From Rhizobiaceae bacterium (GTDB lineage Bacteria; Pseudomonadota; Alphaproteobacteria; Rhizobiales; Rhizobiaceae), in NCBI GenBank assembly GCA_017644005.1, contig JAEPMJ010000001.1, positions 1,116,001 to 1,180,000 of the forward strand: a DNA stretch of 64,000 nucleotides, in the 5' to 3' direction. Made by a program: the position numbers and the translations under genes. Position 1 is the stretch's first letter; every line of letters starts with the position of its first letter. Shown one piece after another: positions 9,627 to 17,888 of the stretch. The notes under the pieces were generated by a model. The model saw nothing but the letters and a program-made list of their open reading frames with translations. It was not told the origin of the DNA and did no database searches.

Positions 9627-11221
9627 TGCAGCGCTTTGCCGAACTCCTCGACCGGCTGGTGCTGACGGCAAGCCGCAACGCCAAGCTGAAGCTGATGACG
9701 GACTACTTCCGCTCGACGCCGGATCCTGACCGGGGTTACGCGCTGGCGGCGATCACGGGCGATCTGTCTTTCACAGGCGTGAAACCGGGCGTATTGCGGG
9801 CGCTCGGGGCGGAGCGCATCGACCCGGTGCTTTTTGCCTATTCCTACGACTATGTCGGCGACCTCGCCGAGACGCTGTCGCTGATCTGGCCGGGAGGGGC
9901 GGCGCGCAGCAGCGGCGGCCCGCGGCTGGCGCAAGTGGTGAACACGCTTGCCGCCGCCAGCCGTTCCGACGCAGCCGGGATACTTGCAGGACTTCTCGAC
10001 GAGCTTGATATCCCGGCCCGTTTCGCGGTCATCAAGCTCGTCACCGGCGGATTGCGGATCGGCGTTTCGGCGCGGCTCGCCAAACAGGCGCTGGCGGCTC
10101 TCGGCGATGTCGATGTGAGCGAGATCGAGGAAATCTGGCACGGCATCGAGGCGCCTTATGAAGACCTGTTCGCCTGGCTGGAAGGCAAGGACGCAAAGCC
10201 GGAGGAAAGCGCGGCGGCGCTTTTCCGACCCGTCATGCTTGCCCATCCGCTTGGCGAAATCGACCGCGAGAAGCTCGATGCGGCCGACTATGCGGCGGAG
10301 TGGAAGTGGGACGGTATTCGGGTTCAGGTCAGCGAGGAAGCCGGCATAAGACGCATCTATTCGCGCACCGGCGACGACGTGTCTGGCGCTTTTCCCGATC
10401 TTGTTGAGGCGGTGACGTTTGACGGCACGATCGATGGCGAATTGCTGGTCGGCACGCCGCCTGACGAAACCGGCAGCTTTTCCGATCTGCAGCAGAGGCT
10501 CAACCGCAAAACCGTCTCTGCCAAGATGCAGGCGCGATACCCGGCATTCGTGCGCTGCTACGATCTGCTGCGGTCGGGCGGAGAGGATCTGCGCGCGCTG
10601 CCATTCGCGCAACGGCGCGAGCGGCTGGAGAATTTCGTGGCGAGGCTCGACGCCAGCCGCTTCGACCTGTCGCCACTGGTGAAATTCGAGACCTTCGAGC
10701 AACTGGAAGTGCTGCGGCAAGCGCCGCCGCACCCGGCGATCGAGGGCATCATGCTAAAGCGCTGGGACTCCGCCTACGTCGCCGGCCGGCCCAAAGGCCC
10801 GTGGTTCAAGTGGAAACGTGACCCGTTCCTCATCGATGCAGTGCTGATGTACGCGCAGCGCGGCCACGGCAAACGGTCAAGCTTCTATTCGGATTACACC
10901 TTCGGCGTATGGACCGGCACCGAGGAGGCACTCGAACTGGTGCCGGTTGGCAAAGCCTATTTCGGCTTCACCGACGAGGAACTGAAGCAGATCGACAAAT
11001 ATGTGCGGGACAACACGGTGGAGCGGTTCGGGCCCGTGCGCGCGGTACGGGCCGAACCGGGGCATGGCCTGGTGCTGGAGGTGGCCTTCGAAGGCCTGAA
11101 CCGCTCGACCCGGCACAAATCCGGGGTCGCAATGCGATTTCCCCGCATTTCGCGGCTCAGATGGGATAAACCGGCTGGCGAGGCCGACCGGCTGGAGGCA
11201 CTGTTCATGCTTCTGGATTAG
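9626..11221 (+). CDS. ATP-dependent DNA ligase (cluster-associated, LigC/LigB type)
   Basis: A 531-residue ATP-dependent ligase. The adenylated lysine is K227 in EWKWDGIRVQ (motif I KxDG), followed by IYSRTGDD (motif Ia), DGELL (motif III), GIMLKR (motif IV) and WFKWKR (motif V). An N-terminal DNA-binding domain precedes the catalytic core. It is coupled to the exonuclease by an overlapping TGATG. This is not the NAD-dependent replicative ligase and lacks the polymerase and nuclease modules of LigD. The four-gene set is known from the families as a repair module; action on damaged DNA here is inferred. Its TAG stop overlaps the TAA of the convergent gene. Confidence 0.93.
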   Translation: MQRFAELLDRLVLTASRNAKLKLMTDYFRSTPDPDRGYALAAITGDLSFTGVKPGVLRALGAERIDPVLFAYSYDYVGDLAETLSLIWPGGAARSSGGPRLAQVVNTLAAASRSDAAGILAGLLDELDIPARFAVIKLVTGGLRIGVSARLAKQALAALGDVDVSEIEEIWHGIEAPYEDLFAWLEGKDAKPEESAAALFRPVMLAHPLGEIDREKLDAADYAAEWKWDGIRVQVSEEAGIRRIYSRTGDDVSGAFPDLVEAVTFDGTIDGELLVGTPPDETGSFSDLQQRLNRKTVSAKMQARYPAFVRCYDLLRSGGEDLRALPFAQRRERLENFVARLDASRFDLSPLVKFETFEQLEVLRQAPPHPAIEGIMLKRWDSAYVAGRPKGPWFKWKRDPFLIDAVLMYAQRGHGKRSSFYSDYTFGVWTGTEEALELVPVGKAYFGFTDEELKQIDKYVRDNTVERFGPVRAVRAEPGHGLVLEVAFEGLNRSTRHKSGVAMRFPRISRLRWDKPAGEADRLEALFMLLD

Positions 11222-12252
11222 CGCCGCGCGGCCCTGATCTCGAAGAGATGCAACACCTTGCCTTCATTGTCGACGTCGGAGACGATCGCGATCGTTCCAT
11301 CTGCGCCCGGGTCTCCGGCCGGAAGTTCGACATCAAAGAGATAGTCGGCGCGCTCGTAGCCCACGAGATAGCGCCTGCGCCCGCAGTCGCCGAGCTCGCC
11401 GAAATTGCAGCTGATGGAAATCTGCGTTTCGCGGCCTTCCTCCGACCGGGCAACCACGTCGAATACGACATTTCCGCCGGCCAGCTGCTGCAACAACTGT
11501 TCAGGCACGTTGACAAGCACAGCCTCGCCGCCGGAGCCTGAGCGGACCACGAGATAGGTGCCGTCGTCGTCCTCAACTTTCTCGGCCGCAGCTCCGGAAG
11601 GCGTGATCACACCCGAGATATCCGAAATGTCGAACAGCTTCACCCAGTCACGGACCGCTCCCGGAGCTGCGGGCTGGGGCGTAAAACTCTCGCCGTCGGT
11701 TACAGGTGGTGATTCCGCGGGCGCGGGACGAGAGAAAAGGCCCAATTGCGCGGTCCACCAAGCGCCAATCGCAAGCGCGGCCGCAAGCGTGGCGACAACG
11801 AACATGGCTGCATACGGGCGCCGGCGGCGCGAGCGGCGCTCGCTGCGCGGCGCCAGCCGATCGTCGTCCGCCACACCGATCTCATCGCTCCCCTCGGCAA
11901 GGCCTGGCGGCGCCGGTTCGTCTCGGGCCGGGGCGTCGATTTGTGGCGAAGCGATATCCTGCCTGTCGGTTCCGGCCGGGGCGTGCGGCGGCTCCACCCG
12001 TGGAGCTGCCGGTGCAACGTATTCGCGTTCGATCGCGGTGATGTGGCCTTGGAGCGCCCGCCTGCGGTGCGCGATGGTCTCCCGGGCGAGCTTGGGATCC
12101 GCGGCATTGGCGCGCTCAAGGGCCGCGAGCACCGACCGGTAGACATTTTCACGATAGGCCTTGTCGCGCGCATTGCCCCTGGCCAGCGCATCCCTTATCG
12201 CCCGCTCGATGGAATCCAATCGCCAATCCTCGTCCGCCGCTCCGACGGACAA
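11218..12252 (-). CDS. Single-pass membrane protein of unknown function
   Basis: A 344-residue protein I cannot assign. The first 75 residues are predicted helical (DWRLDSIERAIRDALARG and following). A proline-rich linker and a basic stretch (RSERRSRRRR) come next, then one membrane segment (YAAMFVVATLAAALAIGAWW), then a beta-rich outer domain of about 150 residues (from WVKLFDISDISGV). This gives a cytoplasmic N-terminus and a periplasmic C-terminal domain, possibly a jelly-roll or carbohydrate-binding fold. The start is TTG at 12252 with CAGGG upstream; no better ATG is in frame. It converges on the ligase gene with overlapping stop codons. Confidence 0.7.
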   Translation of the reverse strand: MSVGAADEDWRLDSIERAIRDALARGNARDKAYRENVYRSVLAALERANAADPKLARETIAHRRRALQGHITAIEREYVAPAAPRVEPPHAPAGTDRQDIASPQIDAPARDEPAPPGLAEGSDEIGVADDDRLAPRSERRSRRRRPYAAMFVVATLAAALAIGAWWTAQLGLFSRPAPAESPPVTDGESFTPQPAAPGAVRDWVKLFDISDISGVITPSGAAAEKVEDDDGTYLVVRSGSGGEAVLVNVPEQLLQQLAGGNVVFDVVARSEEGRETQISISCNFGELGDCGRRRYLVGYERADYLFDVELPAGDPGADGTIAIVSDVDNEGKVLHLFEIRAARR

Positions 12253-12403
12253 TGGTTAAACCCTGCCAGCGCTGCGATCAATCTCGATAGGTGGCTACCG
12301 TCTGCGCCACGGTCGCAGCCCGATTCAGGATTGCCCGTGACATTCGATCTGCTAGAACGAGTTACGTTTACGCACACGTCAATAAATTCGAATTGAGGAA
12401 CCG

Positions 12404-13357
12404 ATGGCGCTACCCGATATCCTGAAGCGGAACCTGCGTATCCCGGTGGTCGGTGCGCCGCTGTTCATCATCTCGCACCCTCCGCTGGTGCTGGCGCAGT
12501 GCAAGGCCGGCATCGTCGGCTCGTTTCCAGCCCTGAATGCGCGGCCGCAGGAGCAACTCGACGAGTGGCTGGCCGAGATCACCGAAACGCTTGCAGCATA
12601 TGACGCCGCACATCCCGACCAGCCGGCCGCACCTTTCGCGGTCAACCAGATCGTCCATAAATCGAACGGCAGGCTGGAGCAGGATCTGGCTAGTTGCGTC
12701 AAATACAAGGTGCCGATCGTCATCACGTCGCTGGGGGCGGTGCCAGAGGTGAACGAAGCGGTACATTCCTATGGCGGCATCGTGCTGCACGACATCATCC
12801 ACGACCGGCATGCGCGCAAGGCGATAGAAAAGGGCGCCGACGGCCTGATCGCGGTTGCGAGCGGCGCGGGCGGCCATGCCGGAACGCTGTCGCCTTTCGC
12901 GCTGATTCAGGAAATCCGCCAGTGGTTCGACGGGCCGCTGCTCCTGTCGGGCGCGATCGCCAATGGCGGTGCGGTTCTCGCCGCGCAGGCAATGGGCGCC
13001 GACCTTGCCTATATCGGCTCACCCTTTATCGCGACAGAAGAGGCCCGCGCAGCTGACGGCTACAAACAGATGATCGTCGATTCCAAGGCAGCCGATATCG
13101 TCTACTCCAATCTCTTTACCGGCATCCACGGCAACTATCTCAAAGGCTCGATCGCCGCACAGGGGCTCAATCCAGACCATCTGCCGCAGTCCGATCCTTC
13201 GAAGATGGATTTCTCCTCCGGTTCCACCAAAGCCTGGAAGGACATCTGGGGTTGCGGACAAGGCATCGGGGCGGTCAACGAAGTCGCGCCGGCGGCCGCG
13301 CTGGTTGGGCGGCTGGCGGCGGAATACAACACCGCCAAAAGCCGTGTCGCCGCCTGA
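12404..13357 (+). CDS. Nitronate monooxygenase-like NAD(P)H flavin oxidoreductase
   Basis: A 317-residue TIM-barrel flavoprotein of the nitronate monooxygenase / 2-nitropropane dioxygenase family. Family signatures are VVGAPLFI near the start, the GAGGHAG flavin phosphate-binding motif at about residue 155, and GADLAYIGSPF. The ATG at 12404 follows GAGGA with good spacing. Enzymes of this family oxidise alkyl nitronates (class I) or reduce quinones (class II); the two cannot be separated here. It is divergent from the unknown membrane protein, with 151 bp between them. Confidence 0.87.
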   Translation: MALPDILKRNLRIPVVGAPLFIISHPPLVLAQCKAGIVGSFPALNARPQEQLDEWLAEITETLAAYDAAHPDQPAAPFAVNQIVHKSNGRLEQDLASCVKYKVPIVITSLGAVPEVNEAVHSYGGIVLHDIIHDRHARKAIEKGADGLIAVASGAGGHAGTLSPFALIQEIRQWFDGPLLLSGAIANGGAVLAAQAMGADLAYIGSPFIATEEARAADGYKQMIVDSKAADIVYSNLFTGIHGNYLKGSIAAQGLNPDHLPQSDPSKMDFSSGSTKAWKDIWGCGQGIGAVNEVAPAAALVGRLAAEYNTAKSRVAA

Positions 13358-13363
13358 TCGCAC

Positions 13364-13393
13364 GAAAAAGGCCCGCGGCTTGCGCCACGGGCC
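13364..13393 (-). terminator. Intrinsic terminator for the V8-like protease gene
   Basis: An inverted repeat GGCCCGCGGC / GCCACGGGCC (one mismatch, TTGC loop) occupies 13370-13393. On the minus strand it is followed by TTTTT (13369-13365). It lies 24 bp past the stop of the minus-strand protease gene, as expected of a Rho-independent terminator. It may also stop transcription from the flavoprotein gene, but there is no T-run on that side. Confidence 0.7.
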
Positions 13394-13416
13394 CCGCTGC
13401 CTGAGCTCGGATCAGC

Positions 13417-14466
13417 CTACCGGACGAGGCCGCGCAACCATTCGAAATAGGTGCGGTTGATACGCACCGCGGTATTGGCGGACGGGCTTTCGGCAACGTT
13501 GACGCCGTAAATTATCCGCTCGTTGGTCGAGCCGTTGTATTTGTAGACCGAACTGCCGCTGGAACCGGGATAGGTGTCGCACAGATACTGGAACCAGTTG
13601 TCGCCCATGTCGGCGGCGGACACTTCGCAGCTCACCGCCCACATCGTTCCTGGCGGCATGTCGCCCGGATAACCGACGATATTGGCGACGAAATTGCCGA
13701 GCTGCGGATCATAGCCGTAACCCATCCAGCCGAGGTTCTCGCCAACCGGCTCCTGCAGAATGACGACCGCGATATCCCACGGTACGACCGATCCGTAATA
13801 ACCCTGATAGTTCGAGATGTAGCCTTCGAATATGTAGGCTTCCTCATATTGGTAGACGCCGTGCGGCGCCTCCTGCATGGAAAGGAGGCCCGGTGCGAAA
13901 ACGAAATTGTCGAGCCAGCCAGTGTCGTGGTTGTAAAGGCAGTGCGCAGCGGTCAGGAGCGTGCGCGGGCCGATCAGGGTTGCCGAGCAGTTGAAAAGAC
14001 CGCCATCGGGGTCTTCGCCCTGAATCAGGCCGAAAGTGCGGAACGGGTAGTTGCTGCTGTCCGTCACCTGAATGCGATCATCATCGCCAAAGACCTGGCG
14101 TGCGTCGCCACCCTCGGTGAATGTCGGGTCGGCTCCGTCGCGCATCGCCCCCTTCAGGGCACGGAGCATGGCGTCACTGGCCGGCTTGCGGCTCTCCGAG
14201 CCGTCGCGCTTGCGGATAACGGTGCCGAGGTTCCGCTCGATCTTTTCTGCGTCGAGTTCGAGGGCGCGGGTCACGCCTTCTTCTTCGAGTTTCAACTGTT
14301 CAACCGGCGTGCCGCGCTCCGAAATACGTGCACCCCCCGGTGCCGCACGCGAAGCTTCGCCGCTGCCCTCGCTGCCGGGCGACACTTCCGCTGCCGTCAC
14401 CGGAACCGCGACCAGAGCGAAGGCGGCAAACGCCGACGCAAACACCGCTTTGTCAGGAAATTTCAT
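13417..14466 (-). CDS. Secreted V8-like (glutamyl endopeptidase type) serine protease
   Basis: A 349-residue chymotrypsin-fold protease. A signal peptide is visible (MKFPDKAVFA to VTAA, about 25 residues), then a pro-region of about 100 residues. The triad is H175 in LLTAAHCLY, D231 in PWDIAVVIL and S303 in YPGSSGSSV. The GxSGS form of the serine motif is that of the V8/exfoliative-toxin group rather than the GDSGGP group. The start at 14466 has GGAG 10 bp upstream; a longer frame to 14514 has no support. The protein should be exported and self- or partner-activated. It is divergent from a second, different secreted protease. Confidence 0.87.
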   Translation of the reverse strand: MKFPDKAVFASAFAAFALVAVPVTAAEVSPGSEGSGEASRAAPGGARISERGTPVEQLKLEEEGVTRALELDAEKIERNLGTVIRKRDGSESRKPASDAMLRALKGAMRDGADPTFTEGGDARQVFGDDDRIQVTDSSNYPFRTFGLIQGEDPDGGLFNCSATLIGPRTLLTAAHCLYNHDTGWLDNFVFAPGLLSMQEAPHGVYQYEEAYIFEGYISNYQGYYGSVVPWDIAVVILQEPVGENLGWMGYGYDPQLGNFVANIVGYPGDMPPGTMWAVSCEVSAADMGDNWFQYLCDTYPGSSGSSVYKYNGSTNERIIYGVNVAESPSANTAVRINRTYFEWLRGLVR

Positions 14467-14506
14467 TGCCGTAAAACTCCAGATGCCTGAGACGGGCGTG
14501 AACACA

Positions 14507-14524
14507 ATCGACAATCATGTCGAT
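14507..14524. promoter_or_regulatory. Perfect inverted repeat upstream of the V8-like protease
   Basis: ATCGACA-ATCA-TGTCGAT forms a perfect 7-bp inverted repeat with a 4-bp spacer, 41 bp upstream of the minus-strand protease start. Its position suits an operator near the promoter. I do not recognise the cognate regulator. Confidence 0.4.
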
Positions 14525-14647
14525 ATGATGATGCGCGCCAGCCCTACCGAAGCCCGGCAATGCGCCGATGACAAGCCTTGCGAGGCGGCGCGATAGCAGC
14601 AGGCGCCCCATTTATTCCACCTTTGATGTCAACTAATGTTCCGTACC

Positions 14648-14670
14648 GTCACCTATGGGCTTTAGGTGAC
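14648..14670. promoter_or_regulatory. Perfect inverted repeat upstream of the trypsin-like protease
   Basis: GTCACCTA-TGGGCTT-TAGGTGAC forms a perfect 8-bp inverted repeat with a 7-bp spacer, ending 58 bp before the TTG start of the plus-strand protease. It could be an operator or an RNA hairpin in the leader. Its sequence differs from the repeat at 14507, so the two genes may be controlled separately. Confidence 0.45.
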
Positions 14671-14717
14671 TATCGGCCGCGCCGCAGGAATGCGTTGGGG
14701 CACGGTGCACCTGTCTC

Positions 14718-14723
14718 AGGAGG
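14718..14723 (+). promoter_or_regulatory. Ribosome-binding site fixing a TTG start
   Basis: AGGAGG stands 5 bp before TTG 14729. No such site precedes the in-frame GTG 14666 or ATG 14690, so this site decides the start of the trypsin-like protease, and the resulting N-terminus is a standard signal peptide. Confidence 0.75.
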
Positions 14724-14728
14724 ACAAT

Positions 14729-15736
14729 TTGAGCTTCTTCACTCGTGGATACCAAGTCACGGCAGCATCACTGACAGCTCTTGCGCTGGCGCTGCCTTTT
14801 GCAACGCAGTCGCTGGCGCAGGACGAGCGGCCTGAAACGTCACCGGCAAGCCGAGTGCCGGAACTGCGCGCCAATGCCATGGAACCATCGGACGACCGTG
14901 TCTTCGGCGGCAAGGAAGCCGCCAAGGGCGCGTGGCCGTTCCAGGTCGCGCTTTTGACCACCGAGTGGCTGGACGATTCGCCTGAATCGCAACCCAATGC
15001 GCAGTTTTGCGGCGGCAGCCTGATAGCGCCAAACTGGGTACTGACGGCGGCCCACTGCCTCTACGATTTCGGCGAGGCGATCCCGGCTGAAACGGTGACC
15101 GTACTCTCCGAAGCGACCAACCTGGCTGAAGGGAAGCGGCTGGCCGTCGCCGAGGTCATCGTGCATGAGGGTTACGATCCTTCGACACTGGACAACGATA
15201 TCGGGCTGCTGCGGCTGTCGGATTCAGCGACCGCACCCACCATCGCAATGACAAGCGATGATCCGGATGGCGGCGACGCCACCGTGATCGGCTGGGGCAT
15301 GATGGACGACGGCAGCTTCCCCAACAATCTGATGGAAGCCAGCATCAAGCTGTTCCCCAACGCAGCCTGCAACAGCGGCATCAAGGAAATCTACGCCCGC
15401 GATATCGGCATTATCCTGCGCGACTACGCCTGGCGCATGCGCTACAGCGAAACGGCAATCGACGATGCCGTGCAGACCATGGCCGCGACGATGGGCGACC
15501 CGCTTACGGACAACATGCTGTGCGCCGGCGAAGCCGATGGCGCGCGGGACGCCTGCAACGGCGACAGCGGCGGGCCGCTTTTCACCATTGTCGGGGGCAA
15601 GCCGGTTCAGGTCGGTATCGTCTCCTGGGGCGAAGGCCCGATCGATGCTGACGCCGCCTGCGGCCATGCCAATGCCTATGGCATCTATACGCGGCTGGCG
15701 AACTACCAGGACTGGATCGCCGACAAGATGAAATAG
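14729..15736 (+). CDS. Secreted trypsin-like serine protease (S1A)
   Basis: A 335-residue S1A protease. The TTG start gives a signal peptide (SFFTRGYQVTAASLTALAL to SLAQ, about 31 residues). The mature N-terminus is expected after R57 in DDRVFGG, i.e. activation by a trypsin-like cut. The triad is H109 (LTAAHCLYD), D157 (LDNDIGLLRL) and S280 (ACNGDSGGP). The aspartate in RDACNGDSGGP occupies the specificity position of trypsin (Asp189), predicting cleavage after Lys/Arg. An insertion at about residues 220-255 is longer than in animal trypsins. A strong terminator follows 18 bp after the stop. Confidence 0.9.
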   Translation: MSFFTRGYQVTAASLTALALALPFATQSLAQDERPETSPASRVPELRANAMEPSDDRVFGGKEAAKGAWPFQVALLTTEWLDDSPESQPNAQFCGGSLIAPNWVLTAAHCLYDFGEAIPAETVTVLSEATNLAEGKRLAVAEVIVHEGYDPSTLDNDIGLLRLSDSATAPTIAMTSDDPDGGDATVIGWGMMDDGSFPNNLMEASIKLFPNAACNSGIKEIYARDIGIILRDYAWRMRYSETAIDDAVQTMAATMGDPLTDNMLCAGEADGARDACNGDSGGPLFTIVGGKPVQVGIVSWGEGPIDADAACGHANAYGIYTRLANYQDWIADKMK

Positions 15737-15754
15737 GCCTGACAGGCCGGCTCT

Positions 15755-15784
15755 AAAGGGCGGCGTCCGGCTGCGCCGCCCTTT
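15755..15784 (+). terminator. Intrinsic terminator after the trypsin-like protease, probably bidirectional
   Basis: AAAGGGCGGCG-(8 nt)-CGCCGCCCTTT is a perfect 11-bp stem followed by TCGTTT. It lies between the convergent protease and hutC genes and can serve both directions, since the A-run of one side is the T-run of the other. Confidence 0.75.
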
Positions 15785-15789
15785 TCGTT

Positions 15790-16488
15790 TCAGAGGCGGG
15801 TGATGACCCGGTGCGTTGGCGGGTGTGTCATGCGCACGAGAGTGATCGGCTGTCCCGCCAGCCAGGTCAGCCGCTCGCCCACAAACACCGGCGAACCCAA
15901 CGGAAGCCCGAGCGCGGACGCTTCGTCGGCCGAGGCCGCTGCCGCAAAGAACGCATATTCAGCAGTTGAAAACGGCGCATGAGCGACGAGCCATTCATTG
16001 GGGCCAACGGAGCTGAAATCGACGGCTTCGACCTCGGGCACCGCCGTCAGGCTGATCCAGCGGTCCTCGCACTGGTACGGCGCGCGGTCGGCGAGGTGCA
16101 GGCAGCGCAGATGCAGGAAACGCGCGTCCTGCGCGATCTGGAGCCGCGCCGCGACAAGCTCCGGCGCGCCGACGATTTGGCGCGAAAGCAGGCTGTAGTC
16201 GTACCGCGCGCCCGTGTCTTCTATCTCCCGGCGCACCAGCGGGATGACGAAACGTGCCTCTCGCACCGGGTTTTCCGAGACCCGGCTGCCGGCCTTGCGT
16301 TTGCGTTCGATCAACCCGCGCGCGGCCAGGTCCTGCATCGCCCGGTTGACCGTCGCGCGAGAGGCGCCGAACTCGGCGGCCAGCGTTTCCTCGCCCGGCA
16401 GCCCGGCACCCGGCGCCCATTCGCGCACCGCAATGCGGCGCTCAAGCTCGTCGCGGATGTCTTTCCAGGATGTGCGGGTTGCGTTCAC
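15790..16488 (-). CDS. hutC: Histidine utilization repressor HutC
   Basis: A 232-residue GntR-type regulator: winged helix-turn-helix (LAAEFGASRATVNRAMQDL, residues 35-55) and a UTRA ligand domain. In the family the ligand is urocanate, which releases the repressor from hut promoters. I place the start at GTG 16488 (VNATRTSWKDIRDE), where the GTG overlaps the TGA stop of hutF (GTGA). The frame stays open to 17052, but that part is a shadow of hutF. It is the second gene of a hutF-hutC operon, so it is likely autoregulated through the palindrome at 17869-17888. Confidence 0.92.
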   Translation of the reverse strand: MNATRTSWKDIRDELERRIAVREWAPGAGLPGEETLAAEFGASRATVNRAMQDLAARGLIERKRKAGSRVSENPVREARFVIPLVRREIEDTGARYDYSLLSRQIVGAPELVAARLQIAQDARFLHLRCLHLADRAPYQCEDRWISLTAVPEVEAVDFSSVGPNEWLVAHAPFSTAEYAFFAAAASADEASALGLPLGSPVFVGERLTWLAGQPITLVRMTHPPTHRVITRL

Positions 16489-17849
16489 AGGCGGCTTCCG
16501 AGACTTTCGAGCACTTTGCGGTAGCGGGCGCGGATCGCGCCCGACGACACGTGCTCGCCATCGCGCACCATATGGCGCCCTGCCGCCCAGACGTCGCGAA
16601 CCTGCGCGCCGCCTGTGAAAATCCACTCGTCGAGAACCAGATCCTTGTCGCCAAATGCCGACAGTTCTCCGGCGGACAGTGCCACGAGATCGGCCCAGCG
16701 ACCGGCGGCGATCTCGCCGCTGTTGCGGTTGAGCGCGCGCATGCCGCCCGACAGCGCGCCGAGATAGAGCCGGCGTCCGGCCGATTGCTTCGGTTCTGCC
16801 AGAACCACACGCGCGCGGTCGCGCAGGCGCTGCGAATATTCGAGCTGCCGCAGTTCCCCTGCAACGCTTATGGAGATGTTGGAGTCTGAGCCAACGCCGA
16901 AATTGCCTGCCGGTTTCAGAAAGGTCGGTGCGTCGAAAATGCCGTCGCCCAGATTTGCCTCGGTGATGGGACAGAGCCCCGCGACGGCTCCGGACGCGCC
17001 GAGCCGCGATGCTTCGTCCGGCGTCATATGCGTGCAGTGAATCAGGCACCACCGGTCATCGACGTCGTGATTGCCGAGCAGCCATTCCACCGGACGCCCC
17101 TTCAAAACCGCTAGCGTCTCCTCGATTTCGGCCTCCTGTTCGGCGATATGCATGTGCAGCGGAAGCTGCGGCTGCCAGCCGGCAAGTTCAGCAAGGTCGG
17201 CGGGCGGCACCGCGCGCAGCGAGTGCGGCGCAATGCCGAAACCGGTGTCGCCCGCAGCGGCGGCGGCGATCTCCCTGCTCCGGGCGACCAGACTGCCGAA
17301 ACTGTCGAGGTCGTTGGCGAAGCGCAGCTGGCCGCCTTTCAGCGGCCGCCCATCAACGCCGCCCTGCCGGTAATAGACCGGAAGAAGCGTCAGGCCGATG
17401 CCGGATTGCGATGCGGCCGCAGCGATGCGTACGGCAAGCTCGCCGATGTCGTCATAATGGGCGCCGCCGGGCCGGTTGTGCAGGTAATGGAACTCGGCCA
17501 CGGCAGCGAATCCGGCCTCCAGCATCTCAACGAATGCCAGTGCCGCAATCGCTTCGATCTCGTCCGGCGTAAGAACGTCGAGAAAGCGGTACATCACCTC
17601 CCGCCATGTCCAGAAACTGTCGCGCTCACTCGGTCCGCGCCGCTCGGCCAGGCCGGCCATGGCACGCTGGAAGGTGTGGCTGTGCAGGTTGGAAACCGCC
17701 GGCAGAAGCACCGGCACGCGGGCGGCGGCTGTGTCGGCTGCTGCATTTGTGGCCACCTCGGTCATACGACCATCGTCGCCGATCCGGACGTTTACATTGG
17801 CCGCCCAACCGTCGGGCAGCAGTGCGTTTTCGGCGAAGATGGACTGCAT
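16485..17849 (-). CDS. hutF: Formimidoylglutamate deiminase HutF
   Basis: A 454-residue amidohydrolase with the metal motif NLHSHTFQRAMAG (H56, H58), HMHIAEQ near residue 235 and GSDSNISIS near residue 320. It converts N-formimino-L-glutamate to N-formylglutamate and ammonia, the first step of the two-step branch of histidine degradation. HutG, encoded in the divergent operon, completes that branch. The start is 76 bp from hutI, with the HutC-type palindrome between. It overlaps hutC by 4 bp. Confidence 0.94.
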   Translation of the reverse strand: MQSIFAENALLPDGWAANVNVRIGDDGRMTEVATNAAADTAAARVPVLLPAVSNLHSHTFQRAMAGLAERRGPSERDSFWTWREVMYRFLDVLTPDEIEAIAALAFVEMLEAGFAAVAEFHYLHNRPGGAHYDDIGELAVRIAAAASQSGIGLTLLPVYYRQGGVDGRPLKGGQLRFANDLDSFGSLVARSREIAAAAAGDTGFGIAPHSLRAVPPADLAELAGWQPQLPLHMHIAEQEAEIEETLAVLKGRPVEWLLGNHDVDDRWCLIHCTHMTPDEASRLGASGAVAGLCPITEANLGDGIFDAPTFLKPAGNFGVGSDSNISISVAGELRQLEYSQRLRDRARVVLAEPKQSAGRRLYLGALSGGMRALNRNSGEIAAGRWADLVALSAGELSAFGDKDLVLDEWIFTGGAQVRDVWAAGRHMVRDGEHVSSGAIRARYRKVLESLGSRL

Positions 17850-17868
17850 CGATGAATTCCATTTGACT

Positions 17869-17888
17869 TATTATGTCTATACATAATA
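17869..17888. promoter_or_regulatory. Candidate HutC operator between hutF and hutI
   Basis: TATTATGT-CTAT-ACATAATA is a perfect 8-bp inverted repeat. Its core GTCTATAC fits the GT-N-TA-N-AC pattern of HutC-subfamily GntR operators. It lies between the divergent hutF and hutI starts and touches a TTGACT (-35-like) at 17863-17868, so repressor binding could block both promoters. Confidence 0.75.

Noticed and set aside
15790..17052. A 420-residue HutC with a long N-terminal extension
   Set aside because: The extension is antisense-free but out of frame with hutF, which covers the same bases. The GTGA overlap at 16485-16488 gives the normal length and the conserved start.
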